Below, piece after piece: positions 19,481 to 31,332 of a DNA stretch of 64,000 nucleotides. Numbering within the stretch: position 1 is the stretch's first letter; the number at the start of each line of letters is the position of its first letter. The position numbers and the translations under genes are program-made. Origin of the DNA: JADJXM01 sp937967285. Lineage in GTDB: Bacteria; Acidobacteriota; Blastocatellia; RBC074. The DNA lies in contig JBFWQI010000020.1 of the NCBI GenBank assembly GCA_050249535.1, positions 1-64,000 on the forward strand, read 5' to 3'. The notes below the pieces were generated by a model. The model saw only the letters and a program-made list of their open reading frames with translations, did not search any database and was not told the DNA's origin.

Positions 19481-20200
19481 ATGAACTACTTCAATTACTT
19501 CACCGAAATCGAGCAGGAGTTCGTCAGGCGCCGCGGCAGTCACATGCTCGTGTCTCCGCTCGACTGGTCGCTGATCGAGATGTGGAAGCAGCGCGATATC
19601 CCCCTCCACGTGGTGCTGCGCGGGATCAACTCATCGTTCGATTCGTACGAGAGCCGGCCGCATCGCGGTCGCAAGGTCAATTCGCTCTTCTATTGCCAGC
19701 AGGAAGTCGAGGCTACGTACCAGCAGTATGTCGAGTCGCGCGTCGGGAGCAATCCTGAATCGGAGAATGGCGCGACCAACGGCGAAAACGGCGGAAACCA
19801 GTTCAGCCAGTCGACGCTGATCGACTATCTGACGGACAATCGCCGCTCGATCGAACTGCTCAGGGATAAGCAGGCGACGGTGTCGCCTCTGCGTGAAGCT
19901 CTCGATCGGGCAGCCGATCGTCTCGGCCAGGTGATCGACGATCTTGGATCCTCCTCGCGGATCTCCGCCGAGGCGCTCGAAAAGGATCTGACGATGATCG
20001 AAAACCTGATTCTCGATGGTGCGCGCGCGGCGTCCGGCGACGAGATGCTTGTGGAACTGAAGAAGGAAGGGAACCGGCAGTTGAAGGTTTACAAGCAGAC
20101 GATGGAGCGCGAGATCTTCGAGCAGACGCTGGCAAATTTCATCGATCGGCGGCTGCGGGAGACTTACGGCCTCCCGCGACTGAGTCTGTTTTATCTGTAA
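19481..20200 (+). CDS. Hypothetical protein, 239 aa
   Basis: I do not recognise the family. The N-terminal ~90 residues (NYFTEIEQEFVRRRGSHMLV, SPLDWSLIEMWKQRDIPLHVVLRGI) look like a compact folded domain with a helix-turn-helix flavour. A Gly/Asn-rich linker (NPESENGATNGENGGNQ) follows, then a long helical region with heptad-like spacing and a basic C-terminus. No signal peptide or membrane segment. The next gene, a tRNA/rRNA methyltransferase, begins within 50 bp in the same direction, so a nucleic-acid-related role is possible but only inferred. Confidence 0.75.
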   Translation: MNYFNYFTEIEQEFVRRRGSHMLVSPLDWSLIEMWKQRDIPLHVVLRGINSSFDSYESRPHRGRKVNSLFYCQQEVEATYQQYVESRVGSNPESENGATNGENGGNQFSQSTLIDYLTDNRRSIELLRDKQATVSPLREALDRAADRLGQVIDDLGSSSRISAEALEKDLTMIENLILDGARAASGDEMLVELKKEGNRQLKVYKQTMEREIFEQTLANFIDRRLRETYGLPRLSLFYL

Positions 20201-20246
20201 CGTGAAAACGGCCCCTGCCCGCGGGCCCGAAAAGGATCGTGATGCA

Positions 20247-21503
20247 ATGACCGAGCGCGGCGTTCACGACACTACCGGTGCGAATGAGCGGTCTCCGCTG
20301 GAGGTCGGCTCAGTCCATGAAGTGACGATCGAGAAGATCGTGTACGGCGGTGACGGTCTGGCCAGGATCGGCACGCAGGCGGTCTTCATCCCGTACACGG
20401 CCGTCGGCGACAAATTGCTGGCGAGGATCACGGGCATCGAACGCAACTTCGCCCGCGCCTCGGTCGAGCGGCTGATCGAGGAGTCGGGTGACCGTCGCAC
20501 GCCTCCATGCGAGAGCTTCGGCGTGTGCGGCGGATGCCAGTTGCAGCATCTTTCCTACGAAGCGCAGTTGAGGGCCAAGGAGTCGTTCATCCGCGAATCT
20601 CTGCGGCGACTGGGCGGGATCGAGTGGGAAGGCGATATCGAGATCCGTTCGGGAGAGGAGTTCGGTTATCGTTCGCGGGCCGAGATCAAGGTCGGTTGCG
20701 ACGATGAGGGCCGGACGCACCTGGGTTATTTCCGGGCCGGCACGCGCGAGATCTGCGATGTCGTCAACTGCCTGATCCTGCTGCCGGCGGCCAACCGTGA
20801 GCTGCAGCGGCTGCACGAGAACCCCTCGCAGATTCCGGGCGATGCGACGCGCGTCTATCTGACCGTCGGCGACGATGCGGTGATCGTTACTCCCGCGACC
20901 GGAGAGAACGGACGGATGGCTGATATCGATGCGCTCGGCACGGCCGGACAGCAGATCGACGGCATCCTCTACACCTTCGGCGTGCGCTCATTTTTTCAGG
21001 GCAACCGCCTGCTGGTCGAGGATCTGGTTCGCGTCGCGACTGGCGGAGCCGCCGGCGCGACCGCGATCGATCTCTACGCCGGCGTCGGCCTGTTCAGTCT
21101 GCAACTGTCCCGCAGTTTCGATCAGGTGATCGCGATCGAAGGCAACCGAACCGCGGCGGCTCACGGGCAGGAGAATGTCCGGATCAATTCGATCGCCAAT
21201 GTCCGGTATGAGCCTATTTCGGTCGAAGCGTGGCTGAAGTACAAATCGTCGGACGTCGATAATCCGGACTTCGTGCTGCTCGACCCGCCACGCGCCGGCG
21301 CGGGACCTGTCGTCATCGAAAGACTTGTCGCGATGAATCCGAAGGCGATCACATACGTCTCGTGCGATCCGGCAACGCTCGCCAGGGACCTCAAGATGCT
21401 CCGTCAATACGGATACGTTATCGAATCGATCACAGGCGTGGATATGTTTCCTCAGACATTTCACGTCGAAACCGTAGTCACCCTCAAATCCGGCGAGAAG
21501 TAA
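20247..21503 (+). CDS. TrmA/RlmD-family 23S rRNA or tRNA (uracil-5-)-methyltransferase
   Basis: SAM-dependent m5U methyltransferase acting on rRNA or tRNA. An N-terminal TRAM domain (VEKIVYGGDGLARIGTQAVFIP-like) is followed by an Fe-S cluster motif C-x6-C-x2-C (CESFGVCGGCQ), then the Rossmann domain with DLYAGVGLFSLQL, DPPRAGAG and the catalytic cysteine in YVSCDPATLARDL. 418 aa, RlmD-like length; which uridine is the target cannot be read from sequence. ATG at 20247 chosen because AAGGA lies 10 nt upstream. A GTG at 20202, directly after the previous stop, would add 15 residues but lacks a ribosome site. Confidence 0.88.
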   Translation: MTERGVHDTTGANERSPLEVGSVHEVTIEKIVYGGDGLARIGTQAVFIPYTAVGDKLLARITGIERNFARASVERLIEESGDRRTPPCESFGVCGGCQLQHLSYEAQLRAKESFIRESLRRLGGIEWEGDIEIRSGEEFGYRSRAEIKVGCDDEGRTHLGYFRAGTREICDVVNCLILLPAANRELQRLHENPSQIPGDATRVYLTVGDDAVIVTPATGENGRMADIDALGTAGQQIDGILYTFGVRSFFQGNRLLVEDLVRVATGGAAGATAIDLYAGVGLFSLQLSRSFDQVIAIEGNRTAAAHGQENVRINSIANVRYEPISVEAWLKYKSSDVDNPDFVLLDPPRAGAGPVVIERLVAMNPKAITYVSCDPATLARDLKMLRQYGYVIESITGVDMFPQTFHVETVVTLKSGEK

Positions 21504-21607
21504 CGCCGCTTCCATTCATCCGGGCCACCCCGGCCACCCCTGAAATTCGAGTACCGGATATCGGTCTGACCGGTTATCCGGGGCGATTCGACAAGATCTG
21601 AATCGAT

Positions 21608-24385
21608 ATGACGCGTCGAATATCATTCACGGGGCTGGGGCCTGTCAGTCAGCCGCTGCTCTACGTCTGCGCCTTTTTCATGCTTGGCCTGATCGTCGCT
21701 TCCCGGATCGGTGGGCCGGGCTGTGCCTGGTTTGCGCCGGCGATTCTTTCGTGGGGGATGGGGCTTGGCCTGCTCTGCCGCGGAGAGATCAGGCCGGTCG
21801 CGTTCGGGCTGGCCTTGCTCTGGATCGGCGGGTTCGCCTGCGGCGGATGGCTGCAGATCAGGCATCAGGGCCGCGATGAGGGAGCGGCTCTGCGTGCGCT
21901 GGCGGCGGATGAGTCCCGCGACTGGGAGGCGCCGATCGGAATCATCGGCGTTCTCGACGCTGAGCCCGAACCGGCGCCGGCAAGGATCTATCTCAGCCTG
22001 TCGATCGAAAGTCTCAGTTCGTTCCGGATAACCCGGCGCATCGACGGCAGGATCAGGATGACCGTGCCGCTGCCCGACGGGCAGGCGGTCAGCGAATTCT
22101 CAGCTCTCGATCTGAGATACGGGACCCGGCTGCGGCTGACCGGGCATTTGAAGAACCGTCGCGTCTATCGCAATCCCGGTTCGGTCGATCTGGAGGCGCT
22201 GCTGGCGCGCCAGGGATACGATGCCGGCGGAGTGGTCAAAAGCCCGCTTCTGATCGAGCCGCTCAGCGACGGCAACGGCAACAGGATTCTTGCGATGCTC
22301 TACCGTATTCGGGGCCGTGCGCTCAATGCGCTGATCGAAAGGGTCAGCCAGCCGGCTTGCGGGATACTGGCCGCCGGACTGCTCGGCAACCGCTACTACC
22401 TGACCAGACGCGCCGGCGAGATGTTCCGCGAAGGCGGCACCTACCATCTGCTGGTAATCTCCGGCCTGCACATCGGAGTGCTGGCGGGTCTGATCTGGTG
22501 GCTGGCCGGAGTTGTCGCACCCGGAGTGAAGACCAGATTCGCGCTGACGACCGGCACTGTCTGGGGCTACGCAATAATGGTCGGCGCTCAGCCGGCCGTC
22601 ACGCGGGCGGCGATTATGCTGACGATCGTGCTGGGAGGCAGGCTGATCTTTCGTGACGGAGGCGGCGCCAATTCGGTCGCGGCGTCGGCGATAGTTCTGC
22701 TGGTCAGGAACCCGTCCGATCTCTACAATCCGGCCTTTCAACTCTCACTGCTGACGGTATTCGTCATCGTTGCCGTGACCGTGCCGTTGTACGTCCGCCT
22801 GCGCACGATCGGACGCTGGAAGCCGTCGCCGGCGACTCCGTACCCGCCATCGGTTCATCCGGCGCTCAGGCTGATCTGCGAAACGCTCTTCTGGGATGAG
22901 ATGTCGTTTCGCCGCGAGATGCGACAGTCTCCGATCAGGTATCGGCTGGAGAAGGCCCGCGCCGCGACGATTTTATCGTGGTTGAGGATCCAGCGGGCGA
23001 TCGCGGCTGTGGTTGGTTCGATGCTTGCGGCCGGAATCATTCAGTTGGCGATGCTGCCGCTGATGATCGGATACTTCCATCGCGTCTCGTTCATCGCGCC
23101 GCTGGCGAATGTTGTCGAAGGACTGTTCATGCTGGCTCTGCTCGCCGGCGGAGCATGTTTTCTGATCGCTCATTCGGTCTTCGAGCCGGCCGGTCGGTAT
23201 CTGGCAAAACCCGTCGAACTGATGGGAGATGCCGTGATCGGAGTCGGGGGCTCTGCGCTCGACTGGCGATGGGCGAGCGTCCGTCCGCCGGATTTCGGCG
23301 AGGAGGCGGCAGCTCTTTATGCGGCATGGTTCATTTGCCTGCTGATCCTGATCGTCGCGCTCAGCCGCTGGAACCCGATGCTTCCTCCGCGAAAAAGTTA
23401 TCGAATGTGGAAGCCGGCGGTCCGGGCGGCGATCGCCGGCGCCGCGGCGCTGGCATTCATCCTGATCGTCCACCCGGTGTCGCATCGTTTCAGTCAGGGC
23501 AGGCTGACGGTCACATTTCTGGACGTCGGCCAGGGAGATTCCATTCTGGTCGCATTCCCGCGCGGCAAACTGATGCTTCTCGACAGCGGCGGCCGCGTCG
23601 AATATCGCAGCCCGGATGGCCCGAATAGCCTGGGTAGCGATGATTTCGAGGAGGATCGAATGGGCGTGGCCGAAGCCGCGCTCCTGCCGCATCTCTGGTT
23701 CAGAGGGATCAGTCGCCTTGATCAGATCGTCGCGAGTCACGGCGACGCCGATCACATCGAAGCCTTCGATGAACTGATCGACGCGATGAGAGTCGATTCC
23801 GCGGCTGAGGCCGCGCGGAACGACACATCAATATCCAATTCCTTCCGCGAAGCGGTAAAAGGCGCCGGCATCCCGCTCCGCGGCATCGGCAGCGGAGACA
23901 GCTTCGAACTGGACGGCGTGACCGTTGACGTCCTCTGGCCGGATCGGGAAACCGGACCGATGTCGGAGAACAACGGCTCGGCGGTCCTGAGACTGAGATA
24001 CGGCCGGAGGACGATCCTGCTCACCGGTGACATCGAGTCCGAACCCGAATCCCGGCTGACCGGTTCTTACAGCACAGAGTTGCGTGCCGATGTTTTAAAG
24101 GTGCCGCATCACGGATCGAAGACATCCTCGATGCAGAAGTTCCTTGAAGCGGTGCGTCCCGGTCACGCCGTCATCTCGGCGGCTCTGCCGAGTCCGTTCG
24201 GTCATCCGCATCCGGATGTCGTCGGCCGGCTCAGGCAAATCGGAGCGCGCATCTGGGAGACGGGACGTTGCGGAGCCGTCACCGCCTCGACCGACGGCAA
24301 CGATCTGATCGTCGAATCTCATGTCAGGTGCGGATCAGATGCGCGATCCGCCGATATCGCGCCGCGCTCATCCCGCGGACGATGA
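21608..24385 (+). CDS. comEC: ComEC/Rec2 DNA-uptake channel
   Basis: Inner-membrane channel passing single-stranded DNA into the cytoplasm during natural transformation. 925 aa: N-terminal membrane helices and DUF4131-like region; the competence domain with the hallmark HLLVISGLHIGVLAG (about 280-292), preceded by AAGLLGNRYYL; more helices; then a metallo-beta-lactamase-like domain from about 635 (VTFLDVGQGDSILV, SHGDADHIEAF, LTGDIESE, VPHHGSKTSS). Full length and apparently intact. The 3' end overlaps the convergent comEA-like gene by 62 bp. Confidence 0.93.
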   Translation: MTRRISFTGLGPVSQPLLYVCAFFMLGLIVASRIGGPGCAWFAPAILSWGMGLGLLCRGEIRPVAFGLALLWIGGFACGGWLQIRHQGRDEGAALRALAADESRDWEAPIGIIGVLDAEPEPAPARIYLSLSIESLSSFRITRRIDGRIRMTVPLPDGQAVSEFSALDLRYGTRLRLTGHLKNRRVYRNPGSVDLEALLARQGYDAGGVVKSPLLIEPLSDGNGNRILAMLYRIRGRALNALIERVSQPACGILAAGLLGNRYYLTRRAGEMFREGGTYHLLVISGLHIGVLAGLIWWLAGVVAPGVKTRFALTTGTVWGYAIMVGAQPAVTRAAIMLTIVLGGRLIFRDGGGANSVAASAIVLLVRNPSDLYNPAFQLSLLTVFVIVAVTVPLYVRLRTIGRWKPSPATPYPPSVHPALRLICETLFWDEMSFRREMRQSPIRYRLEKARAATILSWLRIQRAIAAVVGSMLAAGIIQLAMLPLMIGYFHRVSFIAPLANVVEGLFMLALLAGGACFLIAHSVFEPAGRYLAKPVELMGDAVIGVGGSALDWRWASVRPPDFGEEAAALYAAWFICLLILIVALSRWNPMLPPRKSYRMWKPAVRAAIAGAAALAFILIVHPVSHRFSQGRLTVTFLDVGQGDSILVAFPRGKLMLLDSGGRVEYRSPDGPNSLGSDDFEEDRMGVAEAALLPHLWFRGISRLDQIVASHGDADHIEAFDELIDAMRVDSAAEAARNDTSISNSFREAVKGAGIPLRGIGSGDSFELDGVTVDVLWPDRETGPMSENNGSAVLRLRYGRRTILLTGDIESEPESRLTGSYSTELRADVLKVPHHGSKTSSMQKFLEAVRPGHAVISAALPSPFGHPHPDVVGRLRQIGARIWETGRCGAVTASTDGNDLIVESHVRCGSDARSADIAPRSSRGR

Positions 24386-24596
24386 TCACGTCGGCCGGCC
24401 TCCGGAACGGTCCGTGGAGCCGCCTGTGCTCGACTATCCGTTGCGCCAGCACCTTCCCGATCCCGGGAAGCGCCTCGATCTCAACCGCCGTCGCGGTATT
24501 GAGATTTATCCTGACCTCCTGTGACGGCTGCGCATTCACGCACCAGACGCAGGCCGCCAGTACCAGCCAGACCAGAATAGACCTCTTGATGTTCAT
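24324..24596 (-). CDS. ComEA-like secreted helix-hairpin-helix protein
   Basis: 90 aa: signal peptide (IKRSILVWLVLAACVWCVNAQ) followed by a ComEA-type double helix-hairpin-helix (INLNTATAVEIEALPGIGKVLAQRIVEHR), a domain that binds incoming double-stranded DNA in the periplasm and hands it to ComEC. The second hairpin (GPFRRPADVIIVRGMSAARY) is complete. ATG at 24596 preferred over the adjacent TTG. Encoded opposite comEC with the 3' ends overlapping by 62 bp, yet functionally paired with it. Confidence 0.85.
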   Translation of the reverse strand: MNIKRSILVWLVLAACVWCVNAQPSQEVRINLNTATAVEIEALPGIGKVLAQRIVEHRRLHGPFRRPADVIIVRGMSAARYRRIAHLIRT

Positions 24597-24636
24597 CAAC
24601 CGGATTCTCTCAATACTCTGTTAGATGAATTTCCTG

Positions 24637-24901
24637 AATTTTAAACCGCAAAGGCCGCGAAGGGAGCAAAGAAGATTCAACCGCTAAGGCCGCGAAGGGA
24701 GCAAAGGGATTTAACCGCAAAGGCCGCAAAGGAAGCAAAGATTTATTTTGAGATCAGTACCCGGGTTCATGCCCATTGGATGGGATCCGGACATTAATAT
24801 CCATAAAAATCTTTGCTCCCTTTGCGGCCTTTGCGGTTGAATCTTCTTTGCTCCCTTCGCGGCCTTTGCGGTTTAAAATTCTTTGCGAACCTTCGCGGCC
24901 A
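24637..24901. repeat. Inverted repeat element C (CCGCAAAGG family)
   Basis: Left arm (24637-24745) has three tandem copies of a roughly 33-bp unit containing ACCGCAAAGGCCGC and GGGAGCAAAG; core about 60 bp; right arm (24806-24901) is the reverse complement (CTTTGCGGCCTTTGCGGTT). The left end lies about 40 bp upstream of the comEA-like start; the right end is 7 bp from the stop of the regulator gene. The 24597-24908 gap holds no gene. Confidence 0.93.
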
Positions 24902-24908
24902 GGCGCAC

Positions 24909-26225
24909 TCAGTCCAATGTCAGACCATGGATCTTGAGCCGGAACTCGTTGTTTGCCAGGGAGGGGCCTTCGGGAGCGCGTTTGACGAAGCGCATCGTCT
25001 CCTCGAAGATCATCGGTATGCCGCCGGATGTTGCCGGAAGGCCGTAATGCCGGTTGGTCAGAACCGCCTTCAATCGCGGATTCGGAGAGCAGGCGATCCC
25101 GTAACGCAGCGAGATGATCGGGAGCTGCGGCATGACGGAAGGATTGATGAATTCGATGGCGTCATCGAAGATGCTGATTCTCGCCGTTCGGTCGCGCGCG
25201 CTCCAGTCGCGGTGAGCGAGGGAGTTGATCAGCGCTTCGATCATCACTCCGCGATGGTACCCGGCTCTTCCGGTCAGAAATCCGTCCTCGCCGGCGCTCG
25301 CTGCCAGCGTCCGCCGGTTCGGCCGCGCGTCCCACAGATCGACATATCGCTCGATGAAGTTCATCGCGCCGTCGAAGAGCCTCAGCAGGTTTCCGCTGAG
25401 CCGCGTCTTCTCAACCACCGGCGACGCGGCATCGCGTCCGCTGTACCGCGTCAGAGTAAGATCCGCCCGCGGCATCAGCTCGACCATCCTGTCGTTCATT
25501 CCGAACAGCAGCAGGCCGCCCACCGTCGGGATCGTCCTTTCGCTCATCCTGACGCCGAGCCCCATGTCGCGCAGCACCGATTCCGTCGGAAATCCCCGCG
25601 TCGAATCTCCCCAGTAACCCGGATTGACTCCGCGAATGTAGCTCCAGAAGAGCGATTCGTCGATGTCCCTCTCCCACGATGACTGAAAGACCGGCACCTG
25701 CTCGAACCTGGTCAGATGCGCCTCTTCGTAGATCGCCGAGAGATCTTCGATCGTCGCTTCGCGTTTCGATGATCCTTCACGCAAATAGAACCGGTCGTCC
25801 ATCGTCCGGTGCGGACGATTCTCGGTTCCCACCTCGAGGATGACTATCCGGCGCCCGCTGTCGAACGCGACTTTGTTGATGTATGGGAGAATCGGAGGCT
25901 GGATCTGGTTTGCGCAGATGTCGCGAAGCTGTTCCTCGATGTTCTCGAGATCGTCGACTCCCTCGATCCTGAGCTGATCGTTGACTCCGAAGACGATCGC
26001 TCCACCGTCGGTGTTGGCCAGTGCGATGATCTCGGCCACCAGCTTCTCGACGTTGCTGAAGCGCACCTTCAGCTCGAGCCAGGTGTCTTCACCGCCGCGA
26101 AGCATGCGCACGATCTCTCCGCGGGTCGTGCGCGGCGCAGGCGTCGATGCCAGATATTCGAGATATGATCGTTCAGAGCCGGGAGACGAGCGCGAACGCT
26201 GATTCTGATGCCGTCTTCGAGCCAT
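24909..26225 (-). CDS. AlbA_2/Schlafen-type putative transcriptional regulator with GHKL-like C-terminus
   Basis: 438 aa. A basic, low-complexity N-terminus precedes an AlbA_2 (Schlafen) domain with the signature TWLELKVRFSNVEKLVAEIIALANTDGGAIVFGV, usual for nucleic-acid-binding regulators. The middle and C-terminal parts (MIEALINSLAHRDWSARDRTARISIFDDAIEFINPS, and a late GGIPMIFEETMRF) match the HATPase_c_4/RecG-like C-terminal domain of this family. DNA-binding transcription regulator is the usual annotation; target unknown. Start uncertain: a GTG at 26294 would add 23 residues; neither start has a clear ribosome site. It lies downstream of tatA on the same strand. Confidence 0.78.
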   Translation of the reverse strand: MARRRHQNQRSRSSPGSERSYLEYLASTPAPRTTRGEIVRMLRGGEDTWLELKVRFSNVEKLVAEIIALANTDGGAIVFGVNDQLRIEGVDDLENIEEQLRDICANQIQPPILPYINKVAFDSGRRIVILEVGTENRPHRTMDDRFYLREGSSKREATIEDLSAIYEEAHLTRFEQVPVFQSSWERDIDESLFWSYIRGVNPGYWGDSTRGFPTESVLRDMGLGVRMSERTIPTVGGLLLFGMNDRMVELMPRADLTLTRYSGRDAASPVVEKTRLSGNLLRLFDGAMNFIERYVDLWDARPNRRTLAASAGEDGFLTGRAGYHRGVMIEALINSLAHRDWSARDRTARISIFDDAIEFINPSVMPQLPIISLRYGIACSPNPRLKAVLTNRHYGLPATSGGIPMIFEETMRFVKRAPEGPSLANNEFRLKIHGLTLD

Positions 26226-26338
26226 GGCATTGGCTGCCCCGGTCGTCTGCCGGGGCTGAAAAGCGGATCTATCCGCAGGTTGATCTTTAATCACCGGCCG
26301 GCGATTGCGATCCGGCGATCGTCCTGCACCGCTCGCGA

Positions 26339-26533
26339 TCAGGCTGTCTTGGTCTTATCCTTCGGGTCCTCGGGTTCTTCATTGACACCGGCTTTGAAGC
26401 TGCGGATGCTCTCGCCGAGTCCCTTCGCCAGGGATGGCAGGCGGCTGCCGCCGAACAGCAGCAGTAAAATCACCAGCACGATAATCAGTTCTGTCGGGCC
26501 GAGGCCGCCAAAAAGGAATAGAAATTGATTCAT
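26339..26533 (-). CDS. tatA: Twin-arginine translocase subunit TatA
   Basis: Pore-forming subunit of the Tat pathway, which exports folded proteins. 64 aa: one N-terminal transmembrane helix (LGPTELIIVLVILLLLFGG), the conserved FG hinge with GSRLPSLAKGLGESIRSFK amphipathic helix, and an acidic-basic tail. AAGGAG lies 6 nt before the ATG. No tatC is adjacent. Confidence 0.93.
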   Translation of the reverse strand: MNQFLFLFGGLGPTELIIVLVILLLLFGGSRLPSLAKGLGESIRSFKAGVNEEPEDPKDKTKTA

Positions 26534-26571
26534 GGTTGCTCCTTAACTCTAACTTCAGCGAGATAATGCAT

Positions 26572-26599
26572 TGTATAGCCCACTCCGCTGAGGTGTCAA
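26572..26599 (-). promoter_or_regulatory. Sigma70-type promoter of tatA
   Basis: On the minus strand TTGACA (26599-26594), 16-nt spacer, TATACA (26577-26572), about 40 nt from the tatA start. It is back to back with the promoter at 26611-26639. Confidence 0.7.
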
Positions 26600-26610
26600 T
26601 TCACCCAATC

Positions 26611-26639
26611 TTGATGTTGCCGGCTAACGGTGTTATAGT
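26611..26639 (+). promoter_or_regulatory. Sigma70-type promoter of the YtxH-like operon
   Basis: TTGATG (26611-26616), 17-nt spacer, TATAGT (26634-26639), leaving a leader of about 100 nt before the start codon at 26748. Confidence 0.7.
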
Positions 26640-26747
26640 TTTCCCCGGTTCGATTAGAGAAGATATCTGTATTATTTACAAAGTTTATTCGCATTACGGA
26701 TGCGGATTCACTGACACCTGCAGCGATAAGAAGAGGAGGATTCCCAC

Positions 26748-27176
26748 ATGGCAAGCAACGACAACAATGGCGGCGATAAACTGGTCTATTTTCTGATCGG
26801 CGCCGGCATCGGCGCGATCACCGCGCTGCTCTTCGCCCCGAAGGCTGGAAGTGAACTGAGATCCGAGATCGCCGACGCCACCCGCAAGGGGCTCGACTAT
26901 GCGCGCGATACCGGACGCGAATTCGGCGACAGGGCGACCGATTATTACCACACCGGAATCGACAGGGCTACTGAACTCGGCGCGCGCAGCAGAGAGGCCG
27001 TGCACGATATCGCCGATCGCAGCCGCGAGGCCGTTAACGATATCGCCGATCGAGGCAAGGATCTGATCAATCGCCAGAAGGCGCAGTTCTCGGCCGCTAT
27101 CGAGGCGGGCAAGCAGGGCTACAAGGAAGCCAAGCAGGCCGATCAGGCTTCGAGCGCGGCAGTCGAGGAGAGCTAA
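26748..27176 (+). CDS. YtxH-domain membrane protein
   Basis: 142 aa: N-terminal transmembrane/glycine-rich segment (LVYFLIGAGIGAITALLFAPKAGSELR), the YtxH (gas-vesicle GvpP-like) signature, followed by a long amphipathic helical region with near-repeats (SREAVHDIADR / SREAVNDIADR). Members are small, often stress-induced, membrane-anchored proteins of unknown mechanism. GAGGAGG lies upstream of the ATG. It pairs with the next gene, a common YtxH/DUF948-like arrangement. Confidence 0.85.
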   Translation: MASNDNNGGDKLVYFLIGAGIGAITALLFAPKAGSELRSEIADATRKGLDYARDTGREFGDRATDYYHTGIDRATELGARSREAVHDIADRSREAVNDIADRGKDLINRQKAQFSAAIEAGKQGYKEAKQADQASSAAVEES

Positions 27177-27265
27177 AGATCACCCCCGCGGTTGAGTTCG
27201 TCTATCACCCTGCCATCAGGTCCCGATTCACGGCGTGATACCGAGACTCTGTTCAGGAGCAAGCA

Positions 27266-27820
27266 GTGGATAATACTCTGAGTTGGTTCATCGGCATAAG
27301 TCTGGCGGTGCTGCTTTGTATTCAGGCTGCCGTCTTTGTAGGCCTCTATCTCATGGCACGTCGCCTGGTCGTTCTGGCTGAAAAGGCCGTCGCGCTCCAG
27401 GCGAAAGCGGAATACATGCTCAGCAATACCGAGCCGATATTGAAGACCGCAAACAGTCTGATGGGAGAGCTCAGGGAAGCGGCCGACTACTTCTCACAGG
27501 GCGTTCAGCATATCAATGCCATCGCCGAGATGGCCAAGGATGAGGCGGCTGAGGTCCGCGGACTGCTCGGCGACACGACAGCGATAGCGAAACGCGAGGT
27601 CGAGCGCGCGCGCCAGCACGTCGACAAGGTGCAGGGCACGCTCGAAATCGCCACCGACCAGTTCGAACGCACCACCGCCATGGTTCAACAGAGCGTTCTG
27701 ATGCCGGCGCGTGAATTCTCGTACGTCATGTATGGATTGCGCCGGGCGGTCGAAGTTCTGATGGCCGGCAATCGAATGCCCGTCAACCGGGTTTACCAGG
27801 ACGAGGAGATGTTCATTTGA
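27266..27820 (+). CDS. Membrane-anchored coiled-coil protein (DUF948-like)
   Basis: 184 aa: N-terminal transmembrane helix (WFIGISLAVLLCIQAAVFVGLYLMA) then an extended helical region rich in Ala/Glu/Lys, as in DUF948-type partners of YtxH proteins. Function unknown. GTG start with AGGAG 7 nt upstream. 89 bp behind the YtxH gene and closed by a terminator. Confidence 0.75.
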   Translation: MDNTLSWFIGISLAVLLCIQAAVFVGLYLMARRLVVLAEKAVALQAKAEYMLSNTEPILKTANSLMGELREAADYFSQGVQHINAIAEMAKDEAAEVRGLLGDTTAIAKREVERARQHVDKVQGTLEIATDQFERTTAMVQQSVLMPAREFSYVMYGLRRAVEVLMAGNRMPVNRVYQDEEMFI

Positions 27821-27861
27821 AGCTCCATCCGGAGCGGATACGATCATGGCCTCAGGATCAG

Positions 27862-27943
<82 letters not shown>

Positions 27944-27950
27944 TGGAAAG

Positions 27951-30755
<2,805 letters not shown>

Positions 30756-30773
30756 AGTTAGTTGCTTAATCAT

Positions 30774-31295
30774 ATGCGTGCGAAATCAGGTTATCTGCTG
30801 ATCACGATCGTTGTTCTCGCGCTCGACCAGTTGAGCAAGTACTGGGCTTTCCATTCGCTGAAGCCGGTTCTCTCGATCGAGGTCATCCCGGGACTGTTCA
30901 GGTTCACCTACGCCACCAATCGCGGAGTGGCGTTCAGCCTCTTCGCCGACAGCGAGTTCAACGTGCCGGTGATCTTTGCGGTGATCTCTCTGGTGGCCGC
31001 GCTTCTCGTGCTGGCTTATCTGATCCGAACGCCCGGCAACAATATCCTCGGCAGCGCGGCGCTTTCGCTGCTGCTGGCGGGGATCGTGGGCAATCTGATC
31101 GATCGCGTCAGGCTTGGAGAGGTGATCGACTTCATCGACGTTCATCTGGCCGAGAAGTATACGTGGCCGACTTTCAATGTTGCCGATTCGGCGATCTGCG
31201 TCGGAGCGATCCTGCTAGCGATCGAGATGATCAGGGAAGAGCGTGCCGCGCGCCTGCGTCCCGTCGAAGGCGGACAGATCGGCTCAGCGGAGTAG
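30774..31295 (+). CDS. lspA: Lipoprotein signal peptidase (signal peptidase II)
   Basis: Removes the signal peptide of diacylglyceryl-prolipoproteins in the inner membrane. 173 aa with four transmembrane segments and both catalytic aspartates in GNLIDRVRLGEVIDFIDVH and FNVADSAI. ATG at 30774 preferred to an upstream TTG; the ribosome site is weak. It lies 18 bp after ileS, a very common gene pair. Confidence 0.95.
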   Translation: MRAKSGYLLITIVVLALDQLSKYWAFHSLKPVLSIEVIPGLFRFTYATNRGVAFSLFADSEFNVPVIFAVISLVAALLVLAYLIRTPGNNILGSAALSLLLAGIVGNLIDRVRLGEVIDFIDVHLAEKYTWPTFNVADSAICVGAILLAIEMIREERAARLRPVEGGQIGSAE

Positions 31296-31332
31296 CTGCG
31301 AGCGAAATCAAATATCAAATCCGGAAGGTCAA

